Source of the DNA: Anaerolineae bacterium
GTDB lineage: Bacteria; Chloroflexota; Anaerolineae; Aggregatilineales; Phototrophicaceae
DNA length: 64,000 nucleotides
NCBI GenBank assembly: GCA_022825675.1
Contig: JAJDWK010000094.1
Span: forward strand, 1-64,000
Direction of reading: 5' to 3'
Part shown: positions 60,257 to 64,000 of the stretch, in pieces
How positions within the stretch are numbered: the first letter of the stretch is position 1
How the letters are laid out: the number at the start of each line of letters is the position of its first letter
Notes under the pieces: generated by a model
What the model was told of the DNA's origin: nothing
The model's database searches: none
What the model saw: only the letters and a program-made list of their open reading frames with translations
Program-made: the position numbers and the translations under genes

Positions 60257-61314
60257 TTTTCCTTTTCCGGCATAACCCGCCAAATCTCGAGGCCGCTGTC
60301 GCAGCCGATGATGAGCGCCCTGCCATCCGCGCTCAGCGCCACCTTGTCCGGGATGCGCCCGCAAGCGCGATAGCGCCCCAACTCATGGCGCTGCCCCGTT
60401 GCCACCTCCCAGGCGGCTACTATCGGCGCAAAATCCAGGTTGATTAAGAAGATGGCGCTGGCATCGTGGCTGAGCAAGTGATACTGCGCATACGCGCCGC
60501 CTGTTTCCGCGACCAGCACATTTTCACCCGTTCCCAAATCCAGCAGCTGCAGCGCCGGCGCGCCCGGCGCGCTCCAGGCGAGATGGCTGCCGGCGGCATT
60601 CACCGCGCCTGCCACCGCCGGACCCCGCTCAAGCGGGAAATTCCGCGCCGATTCTGGGCGGAAAGCCCGCGGGTAGCGATACATGGTCAGAATATTGTCC
60701 TCCAGCGCGGACAGGAGCAGCAATGGCAGCGGGATGCGCCCGATGCGCACCCGCGGCAGCGCCGCCTCCAGCGCCGGGAAAGCAGCGGCAGCCAGGCGCG
60801 CCCAACCGTCAGCGCCGGGCAACCGCGCATATTCATAAGCTATCAAGCCGCCATCAGCTGTTACTGCTTCTATGAGCAGGTTGCCGGACGCGGGCAGAGC
60901 GAAGAGCGCTGCCGGCATCGCATCCAGCGCGAGCCGCTGCTCATTCAGATAGAAATTGTTGTCCAACGCGTAGAGCGCTATCGGCATTTCGTCCAGGTAC
61001 AGGGCATCTATCAAAGAAAATATCTGCCCGTCACGCGGATTGCGATAGGGCAAACTGCGCTGAAATCCCGCCTCGGTGATTTCCGTCAACCTGCCCTGTT
61101 TATCAGCCACAAGGAAGGTTGAGGCATCGGCGTTGGCAGCGAAGAAGCCGCTTTTATATTCGCCTGGCAGCCCGGCGAAATCGATGCGGGCGGCGGGCTG
61201 CAAGCGCGCCAGATTGGCGGCAGTGATGGCTTCCGGCGCTTGCGCCAGCCCGCGGGTGCCAATGAGCAGCAGCAGACAGCACAGAATGACGATAGGAAAG
61301 GCGCGCTTGGTCAC
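60253..61314 (-). CDS. Secreted beta-propeller-like protein
   Basis: GTG start at 61314. The N-terminus is a signal peptide (KRAFPIVILCCLLLLIGTRGLA), with probable cleavage near residue 25. The 353-residue protein has repeating Trp/Gly-type strands (LSADGRALIIGCDSGLEIW, AAWEVATGQRHELGR), so WD40/YVTN-like blades are likely. It has no enzyme motif. It overlaps the DinB gene by four bases, so the two are co-translated, though they would act in different compartments. Confidence 0.7.
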   Translation of the reverse strand: MTKRAFPIVILCCLLLLIGTRGLAQAPEAITAANLARLQPAARIDFAGLPGEYKSGFFAANADASTFLVADKQGRLTEITEAGFQRSLPYRNPRDGQIFSLIDALYLDEMPIALYALDNNFYLNEQRLALDAMPAALFALPASGNLLIEAVTADGGLIAYEYARLPGADGWARLAAAAFPALEAALPRVRIGRIPLPLLLLSALEDNILTMYRYPRAFRPESARNFPLERGPAVAGAVNAAGSHLAWSAPGAPALQLLDLGTGENVLVAETGGAYAQYHLLSHDASAIFLINLDFAPIVAAWEVATGQRHELGRYRACGRIPDKVALSADGRALIIGCDSGLEIWRVMPEKEK

Positions 61315-61317
61315 CGC

Positions 61318-61346
61318 TATACAGAGCCTGCCTGGTCGGCTATACT
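61318..61346 (+). promoter_or_regulatory. Candidate promoter of the TIGR03960 gene
   Basis: TATACA (61318-61323), a 17-base spacer and TATACT (61341-61346) precede the ATG at 61387. The -10 is good; the -35 matches four of six. Confidence 0.45.
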
Positions 61347-61386
61347 TGAGCGATAGTGCAGCATGAACTTATGCGGAGCAGGTGCT

Positions 61387-63309
61387 ATGCCCACGCAATC
61401 CATCGAGGCTAGACTAGATCGCTTCCTGATGCAAGTGGAGAAGCCGGGGCGCTATGTCGGCGGGGAATACAACAGCGTCGTCAAAGATTGGGCGGCGACA
61501 GATATCAAAGTCGCGCTCGCCTTCCCCGATATCTACGACCTCGGCATGTCCAATTTGGGCATTATGAACCTCTATCATCAAGTCAATCTGCGGGAAAATA
61601 TGCTGGCGGAGCGGGTATTTTCGCCCTGGCTGGATATGGAATCCCAACTGCGGCGGGAGGGCATCCCGCTGCATTCGCTGGAGAGCAAGCAGCCCATCCG
61701 CGAGTTTGATTTGCTGGGCATCAGCCTGCCTTATGAGCAGCTCTACACCAACGCCACCAACCTGCTGGATTTGGCGCAGATGCCCGTGCTCAGCCGCCAG
61801 CGGGACGAGCGCTATCCGCTAGTGATTGCCGGCGGGCACGCCTGCTTCAACCCCGAGCCGATGGCGGCATTCATCGACGCTTTTGTCATTGGCGAGGGCG
61901 AAGAGATAATTGTCGAAATCGCGGAGACGCTGGGCGCTATGCGTGATGCGCCGCGCCGAGAGCAGCTGCTCGCCATCGCCAAAATCCCCGGCATGTATGT
62001 GCCACGCTTTTATGATGTGGAATACAAGCTCAATGGCAGGATAGCCTCCATCCGGGCGAATACGCCGGGCATTCCCGAGCGTGTGCTCAAGCGCATCGTT
62101 ATAACCTTGCCGAAACCTTTCACAAAGTTTATTGTGCCAAATATCGACACCGTGCACAACCGCGCACCCATCGAAATTATGCGAGGCTGCACCCGCGGCT
62201 GCCGCTTTTGCCATGCCGGCATGGTAACGCGCCCCGTGCGTGAGCGCCCGGTGGCGGAGATCATGGCGGCGATTGACGAAATCGTGCGCCATACCGGCTT
62301 TGAAGAGATTAGCCTGCTCAGCCTGTCGTCTTCGGATTATGTCTGGGTGGAAGAGCTGGCGGAAGCAGTCAACCGTGTTTATAAAGATGCCGGCTTGAGC
62401 CTCAGCCTGCCCAGCTTGCGCATTGAAAGCGCCAGCGCCGACCTGCTGGAGAAAATCGGCGGGACGCGCCGCAGCGGCTTCACCTTCGCGCCGGAAGCGG
62501 CAACAGAAAAAATGCGCGACCTCATCAACAAATATGTGCCTGACGAGCAGGTGCTGCAAACTGCTCGTGATGTTTACTCGCGTGGCTGGCGCACCATCAA
62601 GTTCTATTTCATGATTGGGCACCCGGCGGAAACCCTGGCGGATGTGCAGGCGATTATCGACTTGTGCACACGCACCTTGCAAGAAGGCACCAAGATTTTA
62701 GGCAAAAAAGCCACCTTAAATGTGGGCGTCAGCACCTTCATCCCCAAGCCGCATACGCCCTTCCAATGGGTGCCGCAAGACAGCCGCCAAAGTGTCGAGC
62801 GCAAGCTCTCGCTCTTAAAAAGCCAACTGCGCCGCGGCGGGATGCACCTGCGCTGGAACGATTATGATGACAGCGAATTTGAAGGCTGGCTGAGCCGCGG
62901 CGACCGCCGCTTAGGCGCGGTCTTGCAGCGCGCCTGGGAGCTGGGCTGCAAGTTCGACGCCTGGCAAGACCAGCACAAACACAAGCTGTGGCTGCGCGCT
63001 TTTGCAGAATGTGGGCTGGACCCCAATTTTTATAATTTCCGCGAGCGCGGCGCTGATGAAATCTTCCCCTGGGACCACATCGATGTCGGCATTCACAAGA
63101 AGTTCCTGCGCCAGGATTATGAGATGAGCCTGCTGGGCGAGACCCGCGTTGATTGCCGCGACAAATGCTTCGCCTGTGGCATTTTGCCCAAATTCGCCAA
63201 AGAACGGTCCGGCACTGAAGACATGGCTTGGGAGTGCCCGCCAGTCACGCCCATCAGCGAGCGCCAGCAAAAGCGCCAGATCGCCATCCCCTTGAGCGCC
63301 ATCGGATAG
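61387..63309 (+). CDS. TIGR03960-family B12-binding-like radical SAM protein
   Basis: I start at the ATG at 61387, behind GGAG, giving 640 residues. An N-terminal B12-binding-like domain (about 35-170) precedes the radical SAM domain with the cluster motif C268-TRG-C272-RF-C275. Later marks are LPSLRIESASADLLEKIGGTRRSGFTFAPEAATEKMR and FYFMIGHPAETLADVQAI. It is the usual partner of the DUF2344 protein found at 58121. Reaction unknown; a role in modifying RNA or a ribosomal component has been suspected from genomic context. Confidence 0.9.
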   Translation: MPTQSIEARLDRFLMQVEKPGRYVGGEYNSVVKDWAATDIKVALAFPDIYDLGMSNLGIMNLYHQVNLRENMLAERVFSPWLDMESQLRREGIPLHSLESKQPIREFDLLGISLPYEQLYTNATNLLDLAQMPVLSRQRDERYPLVIAGGHACFNPEPMAAFIDAFVIGEGEEIIVEIAETLGAMRDAPRREQLLAIAKIPGMYVPRFYDVEYKLNGRIASIRANTPGIPERVLKRIVITLPKPFTKFIVPNIDTVHNRAPIEIMRGCTRGCRFCHAGMVTRPVRERPVAEIMAAIDEIVRHTGFEEISLLSLSSSDYVWVEELAEAVNRVYKDAGLSLSLPSLRIESASADLLEKIGGTRRSGFTFAPEAATEKMRDLINKYVPDEQVLQTARDVYSRGWRTIKFYFMIGHPAETLADVQAIIDLCTRTLQEGTKILGKKATLNVGVSTFIPKPHTPFQWVPQDSRQSVERKLSLLKSQLRRGGMHLRWNDYDDSEFEGWLSRGDRRLGAVLQRAWELGCKFDAWQDQHKHKLWLRAFAECGLDPNFYNFRERGADEIFPWDHIDVGIHKKFLRQDYEMSLLGETRVDCRDKCFACGILPKFAKERSGTEDMAWECPPVTPISERQQKRQIAIPLSAIG

Positions 63310-63314
63310 CGTCT

Positions 63315-64000
63315 GTGGACCTCTGCGGCAAAGTGTATATTAACGAAATACAAATCAAGCAGCGTGTGCTTGGCGCTGGGGAGCCGGTGCTGCTGGTTCA
63401 CGGCTGGGGCGCCAGCATCGAGCTTTTGCAGCCGCTGGCGCAAAGGCTAAGCCCTGTGGGATACCGCTGCTATATGTTCGATTTGCCGGGCTTCGGCGAA
63501 AGCGAGGAACCTGCCCGAGCTTTCTCTGTGCGCGATTATGCGGAGTTTTGCCTGGCGTATCTCGATCATCATCAACTGCAGCGGGTGCAGTATTTCGGGC
63601 ATTCGCTTGGCGGGCGCATCGGTTTACTGCTGGGGGCGGAATATCCGGAGCGGCTGCGGGCGCTGGCGCTTTCCAACAGCGCCGGCATCCGCCCCAAGCC
63701 ATCAGCGCGGGCGGCGCTGCGCCTGCGGCTCTATCAAGCGCTGCGCCAGCGGCTGCGGGCGCTGGGCGCCCAAACCAGCGCCGAGAAGCTGGCGGCGCTC
63801 TATACCCAGCGCTACGGCTCGGCGGATTACATAGCGGCATCGCCGATAATGCGCCAGACTTTGGTCAAAATTGTGAATCAGGATCTCTTGCCTTTTGCGC
63901 GGCGGGTGACGCTGCCGACCATTCTCCTCTGGGGTGACCAAGATCAAGAAACGCCGCTGTGGATGGGCGAAGCGCTGGCAGCGGCAATGCCCGATGCCGC
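63315..64000 (+). CDS. Alpha/beta hydrolase (partial, cut by window end)
   Basis: A GTG at 63315, five bases after the previous stop, opens a frame that runs without a stop to the window end (228 complete codons). The translation shows the oxyanion wording VLLVHGWGAS, then MFDLPGFGESEEP and the nucleophile elbow GHSLGG, a clear alpha/beta hydrolase. The C-terminal Asp/His are beyond or near the end. The substrate is unknown; lipase-, esterase- or C-C hydrolase-like activities are all possible. Confidence 0.85.
   Translation, partial: MDLCGKVYINEIQIKQRVLGAGEPVLLVHGWGASIELLQPLAQRLSPVGYRCYMFDLPGFGESEEPARAFSVRDYAEFCLAYLDHHQLQRVQYFGHSLGGRIGLLLGAEYPERLRALALSNSAGIRPKPSARAALRLRLYQALRQRLRALGAQTSAEKLAALYTQRYGSADYIAASPIMRQTLVKIVNQDLLPFARRVTLPTILLWGDQDQETPLWMGEALAAAMPDA

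Noticed and set aside
1..64000. CRISPR arrays, tRNA or rRNA genes, transposases, integrases and phage genes
   Set aside because: I looked for spaced direct repeats, cloverleaf-like sequences and the typical protein motifs in intergenic regions and found none; a covariance-model scan would be needed for a firm negative.

Overview
The window is about 64 kb of GC-rich chromosome, densely packed with housekeeping and biosynthetic genes. I see no rRNA, tRNA, CRISPR array, transposase or phage gene. Several traits together point to a member of the Chloroflexota, probably an Anaerolineae-like lineage: a SUF operon with a Rieske protein, PucR-type regulators, a eukaryote-type IleRS, separate genes for the TIGR03936/TIGR03960 radical-SAM pair, multi-domain M23 proteins, and a cluster of winged-helix proteins that resemble families I know mainly from that phylum. 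This placement is inference from gene content, not from a marker-gene tree.

Layout. 1-185: intergenic repeats. 186-6248 (minus): sufC-sufB-sufD-sufU-Rieske, followed by a glycerophosphodiesterase and a methyltransferase. A DUF59 (SufT-like) gene is divergently transcribed at 6446, and two consensus promoters lie back to back between the two units. 6753-13942: a multi-domain M23 peptidase, an M29 aminopeptidase, thiol peroxidase, a DM13 protein, an amidohydrolase and a PfkB kinase. 13988-17723 (minus): the conserved rpmH-rnpA-yidD-yidC-jag cluster with an extra BamB-like lipoprotein inside; rpmH is only 59 codons. 18001-20466: a translationally coupled three-gene operon of unrecognised proteins rich in winged-helix modules. 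20553-28844: a large glutamate synthase gene flanked by two PucR-family regulators. 29039-37515 (minus): IleRS, three TPR membrane proteins, an unknown protein, an AlaX-type editing protein and two acetyltransferases. 37685-39615: a TPR protein, a URO-D-like protein and RsmD. 39618-50186 (minus): argC-argB-argD-argJ-carA-carB-hpt-cca. 50846-64000: RpoD-type sigma factor, acetyltransferase, a membrane sensor, FtsK, two small membrane proteins, TIGR03936 protein, PsuG, DinB, a secreted propeller-like protein, TIGR03960 radical SAM, and an alpha/beta hydrolase cut by the window end.

How the parts work together. The arg/car operon links arginine synthesis to the carbamoyl phosphate it needs. Its 5' leader has all parts of a ribosome-mediated attenuator: a promoter, a 23-residue leader peptide with three tandem Arg codons, a pairing region that can act as antiterminator, and an intrinsic terminator just before argC. 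The SUF block makes iron-sulfur clusters, but no cysteine desulfurase gene (sufS) is present in the window, so sulfur must be supplied from elsewhere. The rpmH-jag block serves ribosome assembly and membrane protein insertion. The two most notable candidates for new biology are the arginine attenuator and the three-gene winged-helix operon.
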